Assembly (NCBI RefSeq): GCF_021347895.1 | Contig: NC_067115.1 | Coordinates: forward strand, 11,618,064-11,682,063 | Direction of reading: 5' to 3' | Length of the DNA stretch: 64,000 bases | From: Acanthochromis polyacanthus | Taxonomy: Eukaryota > Chordata > Actinopteri > Pomacentridae | Position numbers and translations under genes: made by a program | Notes under the pieces: model-generated | Told to the model about the DNA's origin: nothing | The model's input: the letters and a program-made list of their open reading frames with translations, nothing else | Database searches by the model: none | In this document: positions 39,780 through 51,827 of the stretch, piece after piece | Position numbering within the stretch: the first letter of the stretch is position 1 | Layout of the letters: each line of letters starts with the position of its first letter

Positions 39780-40425
39780 AGCTCTCACTTCATCCACACC
39801 ACAGAACTGACTATACTAATTTTTCTTTTCACAATGTTATCCCACAGGCACTTTATGCGAATTAGGTCAGACCTGTGGGAGGGCCATTTTCAAAACTCAG
39901 ATATTGTCCTGGGCAAAATATTCCTTTAACCAGCCAGCTGCTGTGCTACAGATCAGAAAGATCCTGAATAACAATTGAGCCATTTTATTAAGTTTACATC
40001 TGAATTCATCTGTCAACTTCAGAGGTCATGATTTTGTCAATAAATATTCCACCACTGAAAGACAAACAGCCTCAGACTTTGATGCTCCCACCTACATGCC
40101 TTATCATACCCTCAGTGCCGTCTGATTGGAATTCTTCCCCCGGCTTTCTCTACACAAACTTTTCTACCATCATCTTCCATTTTTGTTGCAAATTTAGCTG
40201 TCTTGTTCTCAGAGCCCATGAATGGTTTTCACTGTATTTTTTTCCACCCTGAATTTGCATACAGTTATGCAGTCTGATCTGCTGCTGATGCTGCTAGACA
40301 TTCCACTGCTTCGTTTTTGTGATAATATACTCACATGTGGAGGATGGAAGATTGAGTTTTTGCTCAATCTTCTGCTGACAAATACAATTGTTATGGCCCT
40401 GGGCCTCTGCGATTCTCCTTCTTTG
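39780..40425 (-). pseudogene. Tc1-like transposase pseudogene
   Basis: The minus strand gives RRLSKNS and SSSISSRSD-like N-terminal remains near 40300-40400, then KFVWRKPGEEF near 40160 (just after the first catalytic Asp block), GGSIKV.GCLSFSGG near 40060-40105, and downstream WLVKGIFCPGQ and a decayed VLKMA..V..NSHKVPVG region near 39855-39930 where VLxWPxxSPDLNPIEHLW would be expected. The order is that of a Tc1 transposase; it differs from the other copies in the window. Many stops. Confidence 0.72.
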
Positions 40426-41948
40426 TGATGATTTATACTATGCGAGCCGGTTAAAAACCTTTGTTGGCCCCGCCTCCGTGGTTTGGCCCCGCCTACAGCC
40501 CAAGGAGCCGTAGATGGATTGGTCCCGGACATACAATCTCCCCCAATCATGGTGCCAGATGGACTTTAAAAGGCCCATTCATGCCAGCATTCAGCAGCAT
40601 TTTATAGAAGTTGTGCTGTCCAGTTAGGGATTTAGGAACATTGGGCCTCATTCATGAACGCGTTCGTAGAAAAGTGTTCGAAAGAACGGCTTTAAGAACT
40701 CCCAAGAGAAAAGTACGTTGGATTCACGAAGCGTTCTTGACAAGCCAAATCTGTTCTTAGGAGGGAGATGCGCCGGATTCAAGAACAGTCTCTACAAACA
40801 CCCTCCCCTCTCATTAACATGACATTTACATTGTATTGACTTGTAAATGTAAAAGGTACACCCTCTAAACTTCCTTATAAGGCCGCAGTAAGAGAGTGTT
40901 TGAGACACGTGAGCACCGGAGTGCAGGTGAAACTCCGCCCACCAGAGTGATGGTTATTTCTGCAGATGACAGAGCTTCAAACAGCCAATAAAGTCTGATC
41001 TGAGACAGCTAAACTTTTATACTCAGACAGGGTGTCTGTCGTAATAAAACACCCTCTGCCTCTGCTGCAGTGACAGGTAAAACTGCCCAGGCCATGTCCA
41101 CCTTGTCTCCCCGGTCAGCGCGCGCGTGCACACCGGGGCGCGTGCACGTGGCGGCGGTCAGCGTGGTGGATATTACGCTTACGTTGCAATAGTTATTGCG
41201 CGTGCACGTCGTAGTGGTCATTGCGCTTGTACCTCCCACAGACCTCCAAACACATTAATGTGACCAAGTCCAGCTTCAGATCTAAAATCTGATTTTGAGT
41301 TTAACTGGCACTGAACTATAAAACCATTGATCACTAAAATTCACTTGAATAAATCTAGTTTTAAATTAAATAATTTGTGGTAATATTTGAATCATTTTAA
41401 GAAAGAAATTCAAATTTTTGGATCACTTTTGACTGTAACAAAATTCTAAAAGAACAGATTTTTTGTGTGTAAGAGTCCTCCTGAGTGTTCTTAGAATTTG
41501 TTCTTACTTTTAAGAACAGGTCAGTTAAGAACACGTTCGTGAATGCCAAAAATCTTCTTAAGAAGGCTCTAAGAACAGATTTTTTCTTAAGAACGCTTCA
41601 TGAATGAGGCCCATTGATTGTTGTGCTTATTGTGCCTGTGAGCTAAGTGCTACTGAGCAGATCTTTGGAATAGTCAGAAATATAAAGATTTCATTTTGGG
41701 ATTGAGGTGCTACTAGCTTAAATATCTTTTTTTTCTTTTGGGAAGTTAACTTCAACTTGTGAGTGAAGTTCACTTCAGTTTATGTTTTGTTCTTTTTTTT
41801 TATCAGTAGCACCCATCTGCATTTAACTTCCTCATTTTTGTGTATTTTATTGTGAACCTACTCTTACCAAATAAAATTACAGCCATTCACTCTGTAGCTC
41901 AGCAATTTGTTGCCATCCGTTTACCTAGACAGCCAGGTTGTAGCAACA
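40426..41948 (+). mobile_element. Possible solo LTR split by a nested element
   Basis: Outside the nested element (40643-41612) the two halves together make about 550 bases. The left half has two 'ggccccgcct' GC boxes and a TATA-like TTTAAAAG at 40565-40572; the right half has AATAAA at 41870-41875 and a following TG-rich stretch. Promoter, then poly-A signal, within 550 bases is the plan of an LTR. It may start at a TG near 40426 and end at CA 41948, but no target-site duplication was found, and no internal retroelement sequence adjoins it. Inference only. Confidence 0.35.
40643..41612. mobile_element. 970-base non-autonomous DNA transposon (MITE-like)
   Basis: Ends are exact inverted repeats GGGCCTCATTCATGAA at both sides (40643-40658 and 41597-41612). 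It is flanked by ATT at 40640-40642 and 41613-41615, a 3-base target-site duplication. Subterminal copies of a related motif, 'attcacgaagcgttctt' on the left at about 40731 and a 'attcacgaacgtgttctt' form on the right complement at about 41527-41545, recur inside both ends, as do GTTCTTA hexamer-type repeats. The centre holds GC-rich 'gcgcgtgcac' copies at 41120-41210. No transposase frame. A 3-base duplication points to PIF/Harbinger-type mobilisation, which is an inference. Confidence 0.85.
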
Positions 41949-44900
41949 ATGAAAACAATGCAGTGCTTTGCTATTTGTCTGAGTGCAGTTAATTTTACTT
42001 TTACTTTTTCTTCTCTTTTTAATTAAATAAGCTTCTAAACCTCATGGAAGCTTGCTGACAGTTTAACTATCCCTGCTCTCATGACTTCTGTACTGCATGA
42101 CGCCAACTTAATGAAAAACACAATTACACTGAAGAATATTTTTATATCATTTGTACCCAGCAGGTCAAAACTGCATCTAGCCAGAGGAGGAAATGTAGCT
42201 TTAGTCAAGCAGTGACGGCAACCCTTGCATTAATGTTCACCAGGAGGCGTAAATTTATGGTGCAGATTGACAATGGTGCAATATCTGTGTTGGCGGGTCC
42301 TAAAAGTGGTTTGTTTTATCACTTCGGTTCCAAAGCAGCCACACAGATGTCAACCAGCTGGGATGCTGACACATTAGCTGTTGCTTTGCACCATCTGGGA
42401 TTTGAACATGTCACGTATTCTGGCAAATCACAGAGTACAATATGGAGTGCTGAGGTTGCATGACTACCTGTTGCTGTGAGTTGTGACCGAGGCTGCCAAA
42501 TCTCACTCGGTGAGCTGAAGACTCGCACAAATGACACTTATCGCGTGCTGTCATGCCACGCGTCTTTCCTCTCGTGCTGAGACTCTCCAAATATGAAAGC
42601 AACTGTAAGTGCATGGCATGATTTTTTGCAAGGTTGCCAAGGCGACTAAACCGAACCTCGGAGGAAGGAGTCATGGCACTGGCAGGACACATGGTCACAG
42701 CAAGAGCAGCCATGAAATGACTAAAGAGTCCAACAGATTAATCTCGCTCGCCATTGACTTCTCCTTAACAACCACTGAAAAACTGCACTTTTACCCAAAT
42801 GTTAATTTAAGCTTGGATTTTTTTTCGCTATTTATATGTTCTTTTAGGATTCTTCCCTCTAGAACAAACCTCCCCTTGACTTCCAGTTGAGACCTATAAG
42901 CTCGGCACAACAGCAGGACAGGCTTCCTAAGAAGCTCGGCTGCAGACAGTGTCGTGCAGTGCTGCCAATGATTGCTGATTGTCTGTGTACTCAGAGGGAT
43001 TGCAGATATTGCAGGTTTTTATACATATCTGCTCAGTGTCGCCTGTGTTGTTATTTTGCAGACTTGATGGATGGTTGTTTCCAGCTTTCATTTTTTTAGC
43101 CCCGGCTTTCACTCTAAAAGCAGTGTTTGCGTGTGGGTGAAGGTGTGCGTGTGCCTGTGCACTTCTTTATATCTGTGAAAGTGTGTTAAAACCCAAACAA
43201 CAGCCCCGATGATTGATACTACATGTAAAACTAAAACTGGCCCCGCCTGAACACTGTAATAAATTACACTTGACGACAACAACGTGTCCTGAGATGACAG
43301 CAGGACGCGCCCCAAAACCAATAAATCCCCTGTACTCTGTTCACTTACTCTCTTTTCCTTCCTGTCGAGGCATCTCTGCCAGTTCATACAAGAGAAGGTT
43401 TTATTCTGCCATACAGAAAAAAAGCGCAAATTCTAAGAGAAAATGGAAGAGAAAATCTTTGTACAAGAATAATGAGAGAGAGGCTGAAAATGAGAGAAAA
43501 AGAGCCCATGATATATCACTTAGTGCCCATTGAAGGTGATGGTTGTTGTTGATTTTTCGCTTAAACTGTCAGGGTTATTTAAAAAGGATACAACAAGGAG
43601 CATATTCTCAGACAACTTCTGTACCTTTTAAAGACGGGTCAATAAGAAGACCAGCCATACAAGAGAAACACAAATACAGCACTGACGCTACAATTCGACA
43701 GCAGCAAGACAGCTGCCCTACAAATAATGTTGTTTTACTTTCACCATTCTGTGCCCAAATGTAGACTATTTGCAGGAGTCTGATTTCAGACTAAGTTTTA
43801 GTGTATGTCAGCTCAGGCCATGCAGTTATTTTTATGTCCAAACACAGATTTAGACTCAAACTGATGGCTTGTGGCTTTCTTAAATCACATTGTGTCAGTA
43901 TGCAAAAGAAATACTGTTTTACCTGTGCTGGCTGTGTGCTTTTCTCTTTCATTCAGCAACTCATTTTAACTGACAGCCCACTGTGAGTGTCTGAGTGTCA
44001 TTTGATGTCAAGCTTTATTCTGTCTAACTTCTTGCTGGGTTGCTCTTTTGTGCGCCAAAACTGTCAAAATTATATTGTGAGCATTGTACCTCCAGCCTAC
44101 CCTAAAATCATATTCACACAGTGCTTTATCTTCGGTTAGGTCTGCTTGAGTAGGCAAGGCCCTTGAGCAGAATACATTAAACTGCAGAGCTGCATGTTTT
44201 CACTATACAATGAGAGAAACTCAAACTCTTTGGACTTACTTTGAACTTGTGGATGTGAACTTTTAAGGGACTTGACTGGGGCACATTTTGAGAAAATTTT
44301 ATTGCGGTTTGGACTGAGACAAATGCTGAACTAAAGATTTAATGACTTGACTGCAACATTTAACTGCCTTGCAACACTGAAGGTACACTGGCAAATGGCT
44401 GACAGTAAATACACACACACAAAAAAGGTGTCCTACACAAATACACATGAAAGCTTTCATATCTACATGCGCATAGACATGCAGAAACTCACAGGTAAAT
44501 GCAAAAGCCAAGGCATGAAAGCTAAGACCCCCACAAACACACTCAGACACATCCAAATGACATCTTAAATATGCATACATGCTGATGTTAGAGGCAAGGA
44601 TTCTGTAGCGACTGAAAAAATAATTTAAAAAAAGCGTACATGCACGCAGAAACACACTTAGACACATGCAGTGATCTGTTGTCCTTGTTGTTGTTTTTCC
44701 TGCTTTGCCTTTCATGTTCAAAGCTTAGTGTGTGATTCCTGCCTCTCCACTGAGGATAGAGGGAGAGAGTGTAATCTGTGTGACGGGCTAGAGGTGAAGA
44801 ATGAGAAAAAGAGGTGGCAGAACGAATGAAAGGCAGGGGAGAATGTATAATTGAGCAACCTTGGCGATCTCACATCCTCATAACACGATTAGGACTAACC

Positions 44901-45994
44901 TGGCATCTAAATATGGAAGAGGAATGTTCCTGTAGGTTACCATCGCCACAGGCTTCCATATTTAACATGATAATATTTCATAATATTTGTTGATTGCTTA
45001 TTCCCTGTAGGTGGGAGCAAGCATGGCGTTTCTGTGGCTGCTGCTCAGGCCTTCATAAACATCTCGGAGTGTGAAAATGAAGCCACATCTAATGAAAAAA
45101 AACACACACCAGGAGATAAGAAAAAAGACCATCCAAGACTAAAAATATGAGGCAAAAATATCTCCCAGCAGTTAAACGTTGGCTGAGAGAACGGACAGAA
45201 GAGTCACCTCAGATTTTCACCATCAAAACGACCATCAGCAGAAATGATGGGTCAGTGGAGCCCATGTGTGTTTGTGTAACCATAATAAACAGAGTCAGCG
45301 GGAAGTGGCGATAATGCCCAGCAGATATTAACAGCAAATAGGCTCCAGATTCATCTCTCTGTCCTCACAAACACACACAGCCGCTTGCTGCACCTCTGGC
45401 GCCTGGCCAAACTCCGTAGCGATGGGGTAGAGTGACAGAAGCAGCAGTTGGCAGAATATCAGGGAATGACAGCACGTGTACGGGAGAACATTAGTGCGTG
45501 TGGGTGTGTGTGCATGGCCACATACTATGAGTGTCTATGTGTGTGTTGACAGAGACAGCTGGGCTCTAAACAGGAGCAGGCTGTTGGATAAATCAATGAG
45601 GCAGTGGGGTGGCCACCACCTCCCCTGTTACTCAGCAGAAAGGACCCCTATTCATGTGCTTAGGACACATCTCAGTGTGTATATGTGTCTGTGTGTGTTG
45701 CGGGAGGGGAGCTGGTGAATATCTGCCTGCTGAGTATTTGCCAGCTAGTGTTTATGGATCCTGCTGTGGACCACAGCGTAGTCCACTTTGTAGCGATCAG
45801 AGCACACTTTTCTTCTAAAACTTTGTCTTTGTCTGATCAACTGTGGCATTCAGTTTTTTATTTTTGTTTGTTTGTGATAATACAAATTTTTAGAAAAATG
45901 ATCAGCAGCCAGAACTTGTAGGGTTTAAACTTTGTGGTTCTCACACATGCTGGTCTGACAGAGTTCTAACCCTGGCCTTGTAAGTGCAAAAGAT
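41949..45994. other. Unassigned sequence
   Basis: No confident element. 42180-42740 is moderately GC-rich with an 83-codon plus frame of no known domain. 42887-43099 opens a Cys-rich 70-codon frame with no convincing zinc-finger spacing. 44860-45080 is repeat-free and could be regulatory. GT/CA-rich patches near 44410-44560 and 45490-45550 produce meaningless frames. Confidence 0.4.
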
Positions 45995-46480
45995 CAAGGA
46001 ATCATCCATCCATCCATGTATTTCACTTACCCAGGTTAAGCACAGCAATCCAGACTTCTTTCTCCCCAGAAATGTTTTCCAGTTCTTCCTGGAGGATCCC
46101 AAAGCGTTCCAATCCCAGACGAGATACGTAATCCCTTCAGAGAGTTCTGCATCTACTCCGAGGACATGCCCAGAAAACCTCCAAAGCAAGATGGCCTGGA
46201 GGCATCCTAATCAAATGCCAGAACCATCACAGCTGGCTTCTTTCAACATGAAGGAGCGCGATTATTCTCCGAGCTCCCTTCACATATCCAAGGTCTTTAA
46301 CCTATCTCTACGGCTGAGCCCAGCCACCCTACAGATTCATTTCAGTCAGCTGTATCTGCAGTCTCTTTGTTTCAGTCACTACCCAGTACTCATAATCATA
46401 TGTGAGGTCTTTGTCTTCCGGTTCCTTCTGATGATGAATCAATCCGTCTTTCCATTTCATGCACTATTTTCCCATTGAAG
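45995..46480 (-). pseudogene. LINE 3' end, post-RT region and tail
   Basis: On the minus strand the sequence 46470-46030 encodes remnants of the C-terminal region of the LINE family seen at 38201-38655, with the family's RVFRACPxGR-like and WxxLGxPPEELEEVAGxREVW blocks reduced to WDRLGI-like and SSRKNWKTFLGRKKSG sequence. The plus-strand text 'gtcactacccagtactcat' and 'gaggatcccaaagcgttcc' is the complement of highly conserved parts of this family. At 46002-46018 lies (CCAT)n, the complement of an (ATGG)n tail that this family usually has. It is 5'-truncated, as LINE copies usually are. Confidence 0.8.
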
Positions 46481-48109
46481 TATCCCGGAGAGCTCCATTG
46501 CTTTAATTGCAACTCACCCCCAAACTCAAGAATCATCCAATTTTAAATCTGATTTGCAGTTCCTTTAGGTGCACCAGTACATTCCAGTCAGGATAAGTCC
46601 AGAAAGAAGTTTAAAAGTCTGTCTTGAAGAACGAGACTGTGAAGTAATGCAATGTTTTATGAGACTGGAGCCTCAAAAAGACAAAGGCATGAACCAGCTT
46701 CTCTACAACAGAAAGGACTAAAACAGAATAGAGTTTGGCAATGTTCCTGAAATATTTAAAGTGTATTTTAAATGTCAAATGAAGGTCAGACCTTACATAT
46801 AGATTTGCAACATGCAGTCCTGGGTAGAATAGAGGAGGTGTGGTGTACCTGGTGTAGAATGCCAAATAAGAGCACCTCATTCTTGTCACTGTTGTTTCAG
46901 CTGTGCCTTTTTCATACTTCATCTCTAAAAGGGCAAAATAGTGGTTAAGTTATGTTCAATGTGGGGAGTCGAGAGATTCTTAACTAAATTTAAATCAGTC
47001 TATGAGACCGGAGTTCCCAAGGAGGTGCAGAGATGTTTGAGCAGGATTTTATCATCTGCGGTGACCAAAGCAACACTTACTGCATGTCATATCCCTTTTC
47101 CATAAAGTCTCAGTTATTGTGAGACACATGTAACCACTATAATAGGGATAAGGAAGTAGATAGGTTAGAGATAAGCTAATAAATAGGGAGTAGGGAATGA
47201 GACCAAGTTCAGAAGATTTAAAGGTACGGTAGGAGCCCAGATGTTGAATAACTGTTATGAAATATAACACACAACACTGCTAGAAGAGCACGGTTTGTAC
47301 TGAATAATACAAAAATAAAATTTGTAATTGCTTCTTATATAAAATCCCCCTAAACAGAATTTTTGAAAACAAAACAAAACACATTAATAAATCACGTCTG
47401 ATCTTAAGCTATAGTCCTTTGTCCTTAGTCTCCAGTCCAAATGGTTCGACACACAGCACAGTCCAGTCCTACCACACGTCAAACCTGTAGGCAGATTCTT
47501 TAGGGCAGTGGCTCGCCATCCAATAATAGAATTTCTCAAAACTGTGCAGATACTACAGTTCAGTATTTTCTAGCATTAAGCCCAGTCCGGGCTTCAGAAT
47601 ACCAAAAAACATGCAGATGAGGGAGAATAATTTCTACCATGCTCATCATCCAAATTTGGTGTGTTAGCATGCTAAAAGTTGCGAAGTGGTGTCAGACACA
47701 AAGTTATGAAAACTTAAAGAAACCTGCAGATAATTGATTGCAGTTCATACTGAGCTGTGCAAAACTGTGTGTGTATTGCATTGGAAGTAATATCTTGCAA
47801 ACAAATGTTATCCACACATGTTAATTTAAGCCATCGTAGCTAAAGTTGTCATTCAAGGCTTTGGGCAAAAATGTCAGGAAAAAAATCCTTAGACTGCAAT
47901 ATCAAATTATATAGTAAGATATCTGAGGTAATAACTTCACTTGACAGTAAGGCCACCAAAAAACAGTAAATTATATGTATGAGTCTGCATTGTTTTTATT
48001 ACCTTTTTGTTAACCAAACCTGACATATTTTTTCTCCTGTTCTTCATTACAGTTGTTCTCTTTTTTGTACTTTTGGTGGTATTACTGTTCTTTGCATAGC
48101 ACAGCACCA
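46481..48109. other. Unassigned AT-rich sequence
   Basis: No gene or recognisable element. Short chance frames only. Confidence 0.4.
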
Positions 48110-49287
48110 TGGACAAAAAATTCACCCATTTTCTGCTGGTTATTCTACTTTTTTCACCCTGTTTTCTACCTTGGCTGGAGACTCAGTAAGGGCCTCTATT
48201 GTTTACACCGCCGATCAGCTGTTTGCATTTCGTAACAAGACAGTGTTACTGGACAAGACACCAGTTCATTTAGCAGAGGCTTTTACCCAAAGCGACACAC
48301 ATCTGAGAGTAGTTCTAACAAGCTGCAGAGGAAAAGATGAGGATGTCGTGCTGGAACCGAGTGGCGTGCTAGGAGGAGACGTTACAAACTCGTCATCCCC
48401 TCCATCACCATGGGAAATGTAAGATCTCTTCCTAACAAGATGGATGAGTTAGCGACACTGACCCGGCACCAGAGGGACTACCAGTAGTGCAGCATCCGGT
48501 CACTGGACGCTAACATCAACCTGGACAGCTTTCAGGTGATGCGGACGAACACGAAAAGGGAGCAAGGTAAGAGGAACGGAGGAGGTAACTGTGTTTTTTA
48601 ATGATAGCACACTCTCCAACAAAGGACAGAGCAGATTTCATCTGCTGAGGAGGCTCAGGTCTTTTAGAATGCAGGGAGCACCCTGAGGTCGTTTTTTGAC
48701 TCTGAGATGGCATCAGCCATCTTCTGTGCAGTGGTATGCTGGGGCAGCAGCATTTCTGTGGCAGACAGGAAGTGACTCAACCAATTGATAAGGAAGGTCA
48801 AGTCTGTCCTGGGATGTTTCCTCGATCCAGGGAAGGTGGTGGGAGACAGAAGGATGACGACGAAGCTATCATCTTTGTTAGAGAACATATCCCACCCTCT
48901 GCAGGAAACGCCAGGCAGATCCTTCAGTGACAGGCTACTTCACTGGCAGTGAGAGACAGAGAGATACTGCAGGTTCCTCCTTCCTGCTGCTGTTCGATTC
49001 TACAATCAGAACTGTTACCAGTAGACTGTGCACCGAAAAAAAACGTTCTACTCTCTTGGTAAAATTCTGACATATTCTGTGAATGATGAATATTCTGCAC
49101 TTTTTAGGACTCTATGCAATATCTGTTTTTTCTACAGGTATTACATTATTCGCTATATCCGTTTTCTACTTACGTACAGTCTGTGAAATATAGATAATAA
49201 TTTGTGCAATATTCATACTTCTGTCAGTATTTCTATTCATGAAATAATCCATTGTGCAATATTGTTATTTCTATAACTCGTACTTGT

Positions 49288-49288
49288 G

Positions 49289-49311
<23 letters not shown>
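49288..49311 (+). repeat. (TA)n tract in LINE 3' UTR
   Basis: About twelve TA units directly before the T-run that is the SINE tail in complement. It probably provided the insertion site. Confidence 0.9.
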
Positions 49312-49319
<8 letters not shown>

Positions 49320-49541
49320 TTTTTAAATTTCATATCCCTTATTAATCCCACAAGGGGAAATTCTGATTTTCGCATGTCCGAGGTCAGAGCACAGGGTCAG
49401 CCACAGTACAGCACCCCTGGAGCACTTAGGGGTCTCTTGCTCAGGGACACCTCGACATGAGCACGACAGGCCGGGGGAGCGAACCGCAACCCTCCGATTG
49501 CGAGACGACCACGCTACCCACTGAGCTATGCTACCCCCTAA
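49311..49541 (-). mobile_element. tRNA-derived SINE inserted in the LINE
   Basis: On the minus strand it starts GGGGGTAGCATAGCTCAGTG (A box in it), has a B box GGTTCGCTCCC at 49475-49485, then the core 'gtgtccctgagcaaga', then a tail 'ttgtgggattaataaggg' and a poly-A that appears as the T run at 49311-49324. Transcription would be by RNA polymerase III and mobilisation by a partner LINE. It shares head and core with the SINE at 51594 but has a different tail. Sequence of the host LINE resumes after it with 'gcccccactgtgggattg'. Confidence 0.85.
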
Positions 49542-49625
49542 AAAAAATCGCTAACGCTTGGTGCTTTTGCTGCCCCCACTGTGGGATTGATGAAGTCTTG
49601 TCTTGTCTTGTCTTATCTTATCTTA

Positions 49626-51580
49626 GTGTTCTGCTTTTTAATTTTGCAAATTGCTAAATTTTTACAGGGCACTACTGAAACTAGTTGAAAACAAACAGTC
49701 CTTACCAATTTATAAACGTGTATTACGCCACTGTTGTACTTGTGTACGTCCTTGTAAGGATGCTTGTAGAGGAAATAATCTCAACAAGGACTTGCTTGAA
49801 ATACTTTACTTCAGAACTGCTCGAGCTCTGGAGTTCAACAAGGCACCTTTCCAGTTTCTGTTTGTGAAAATGTAATTTGTTTTGAAGGACAGATCTATTT
49901 ATTTCTTTTGAAGAGATTTGATATCCACAATGAATCAGTATACTTTCAACCTAACTTCAGATATTTGCCTTCTATAGGAAATCCTGAACGCATTTACAGT
50001 CAAGCTTATAGTATGTAAATAATTCCTCCTCTCTTCAGCATTAAAGAATGTTGGAGGTGACTTTGTACTACAGAGTGTTTCATGTTCTCAAAGTCTTGCA
50101 GTATAAACCCACTGATATCACACTGCGTCTGTGGAAATGTAAGTGCTCCATATCCTGAGCCGAGCCAGTGCAACCTGTTACAAAAGCAGAGTTCTTAGTC
50201 AGCCACCTGTTGCTATGGTTACAAAGACTATCAGATAGGTAGTACACTGAGAAATAAATTTCCTCTCGACCAACATGCATTCTCTCACTTTTTTTCCTTT
50301 TTTTCCCCCTCCTTTTTTATGACAAGCACACATCTTTGCTTGAGGAAATGATGAAAAGCAGCTCCAAGGTGTGGGAGGCTGTGAGGGAAAGTGATGTGGG
50401 GTGCCACTGAATGGAAGGTTAGCCCACCTGAACAAGTGCAACGTGATTCTAGTTACATTAAAGAGATACTCATGTTGAAAGGCTTTGTGGAGGTTTTTTT
50501 GGTGGTATGTTGCCGATTCACTAGAAAGTTTTCTTCGTCCTCAGTCGCTCAGTCTTTTTGTCCTTCAGCTTGCGGCAGAGGAGGTGCTTGTGTTGTCCCA
50601 TTGCTGAGGTTACTGATGTCACCTCTGCATTGTGCACCCCCCTCTTCATCTTCACTGAATCTCTCTCGTGTTGTTTTTCCTTCCCTGCGCCACACTCTGT
50701 TTTACAATCGGGCCAACATCCTCTCCGAGCAGTCTGATATCCATGCTTATCTTTTAGCGTGTCTCTCCCTCTGTTTTGACACCTGCATGCTGTCAAGGAC
50801 AGGCAAGCACAACACAAGCACTGGCAGCAAGTGTTAAGGCGCAAAATATGCTTTGATGGCACGTCATTCAGACTTCAAAATGTTTGGCGGACCTTGCATA
50901 TCAAAGCCGTCTGCAGTTTAAGAAGTGGCAGCAATGTCGATAGAGACAGTACAGATACTTCAGATGGTCCAAGTCAAGTTCTCACTAACACTGTAAAATA
51001 AATAAATAAATAAATAAAAGGTTGTTTTTCCATTGTCACTCGCTGCAAGGGAATAAAGATGACCGTGTTACCTGATGCTGTGGGCAGTTTTTAATATAAC
51101 TGACTCACAAATACTTTATTTTTTCCTGATTTATTACTCTCTTAGTCATATTTCTCTGCCCCCATTCATGCTCTTTCCAGCATCACATCTATATTGACTA
51201 ACCACAACAAACACTATGTTTGAGCATAGAGTGGTTCATAAATGCACCCAGCACCAGAACATCTTATGTGAAAGACTAGAGCCAGCCCATTCTGTCGAGC
51301 ATAATGGCCCGGCGGCATTGCACTGCCATTCTATGATAGGGTGAAAAAAGTGCTCTGGCTGGTATTTCTTTAAATCAATCACAGTTGTTGTGTGCAGGGC
51401 TAAGTGAAGGATGCAGATGTAGGGTTCCCTTTAAGATAGTAATGGGTGGGATTGTTTTGGTTTGCTAGCCCAGATACCGTTTTACTTAGCAAAGAAAGCG
51501 GCAACACACCAATAGTGGAAGTAAGGAAAAAGCTGACAGAAATGAGCAGTGACTTATACCATTTCCTACATCAAGTGAGT
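49626..51580. other. Unassigned sequence
   Basis: Contains overlapping chance frames on both strands at 50391-50862 (148 and 113 codons) with no domain, and an AAAT microsatellite. No element recognised. Confidence 0.4.
50994..51019 (+). repeat. (AAAT)n microsatellite
   Basis: About six AAAT units. Confidence 0.92.
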
Positions 51581-51593
51581 CCATTAACCCATA

Positions 51594-51815
51594 GGGGGGC
51601 GGCATGGCTCAGTGGGTAGAGTGGCCGTCTTGTAACTGGAAGGTTACCGGTTCGATCCTCGGCCCGGCGAACTCATGTCAAGGTGTCCCTGAGCAAGACC
51701 CCTAATTGCTCCTGATGGGTTGTGGTTAGCACCTTGCATGGCAGCTCCCACCATCAGTGTGTGAATGTGATGTATCATGTAAAGCGCTTTGGATAAAAGC
51801 GCTATATAAATACAA
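51594..51815 (+). mobile_element. Intact tRNA-derived SINE with target-site duplication
   Basis: A box TGGCTCAGTGGG at 51605-51616 and B box GGTTCGATCC at 51649-51658 make a pol III promoter in a tRNA-like head. The core has 'gtgtccctgagcaagac' and 'gcaccttgcatggcagct'; the tail reads 'aaagcgctttggataaaagc' then 'gctatataaatacaa', a LINE-like end widespread in teleost SINEs. It is flanked by CCATTAACCCATA (51581-51593) and CCATTTACCATA (51816-51827), an imperfect target-site duplication. Length 222 bases. It looks younger than most elements here. Confidence 0.92.
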
Positions 51816-51827
51816 CCATTTACCATA

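Larger units (their letters stand above)
48110..49625 (+). pseudogene. CR1/L2-group LINE remnant with 3' tail
   Basis: VYTADQLFAFRN near 48202-48236 and RARRRRYKLVIPSITMGNVR, continuing SLPNKMDELATLTRHQRDYQ, at 48361-48486 are the start of the ORF2 endonuclease domain; DSFQVMRTNTK and GKRNGGGNCVFFNDS follow to about 48606. A deletion then joins the C-terminal HLLRRLRSF (48639-48665) and the VQWYAGAAA-type region, ending near 49015. The AT-rich 3' UTR runs to the tail 'ccactgtgggattgatgaag' followed by (TCTTG)n/(TCTTA)n at 49592-49625. The reverse transcriptase itself is absent. The UTR is interrupted by a SINE at 49311-49541. Stops and shifts throughout. Confidence 0.83.

Noticed and set aside
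42887..43099. Cys-rich 70-codon frame suggesting a zinc-binding domain
   Set aside because: Cysteine spacing fits no finger or knot pattern, His ligands are lacking, and an antisense frame overlaps.
45023..45058. ATG followed by MAFLWLLLRPS, like the start of a signal peptide
   Set aside because: It meets a stop after 11 codons with no donor site in a fitting position.
50391..50862. 148-codon plus and 113-codon minus overlapping frames
   Set aside because: Overlapping frames on both strands with no motif are expected in locally stop-poor DNA.
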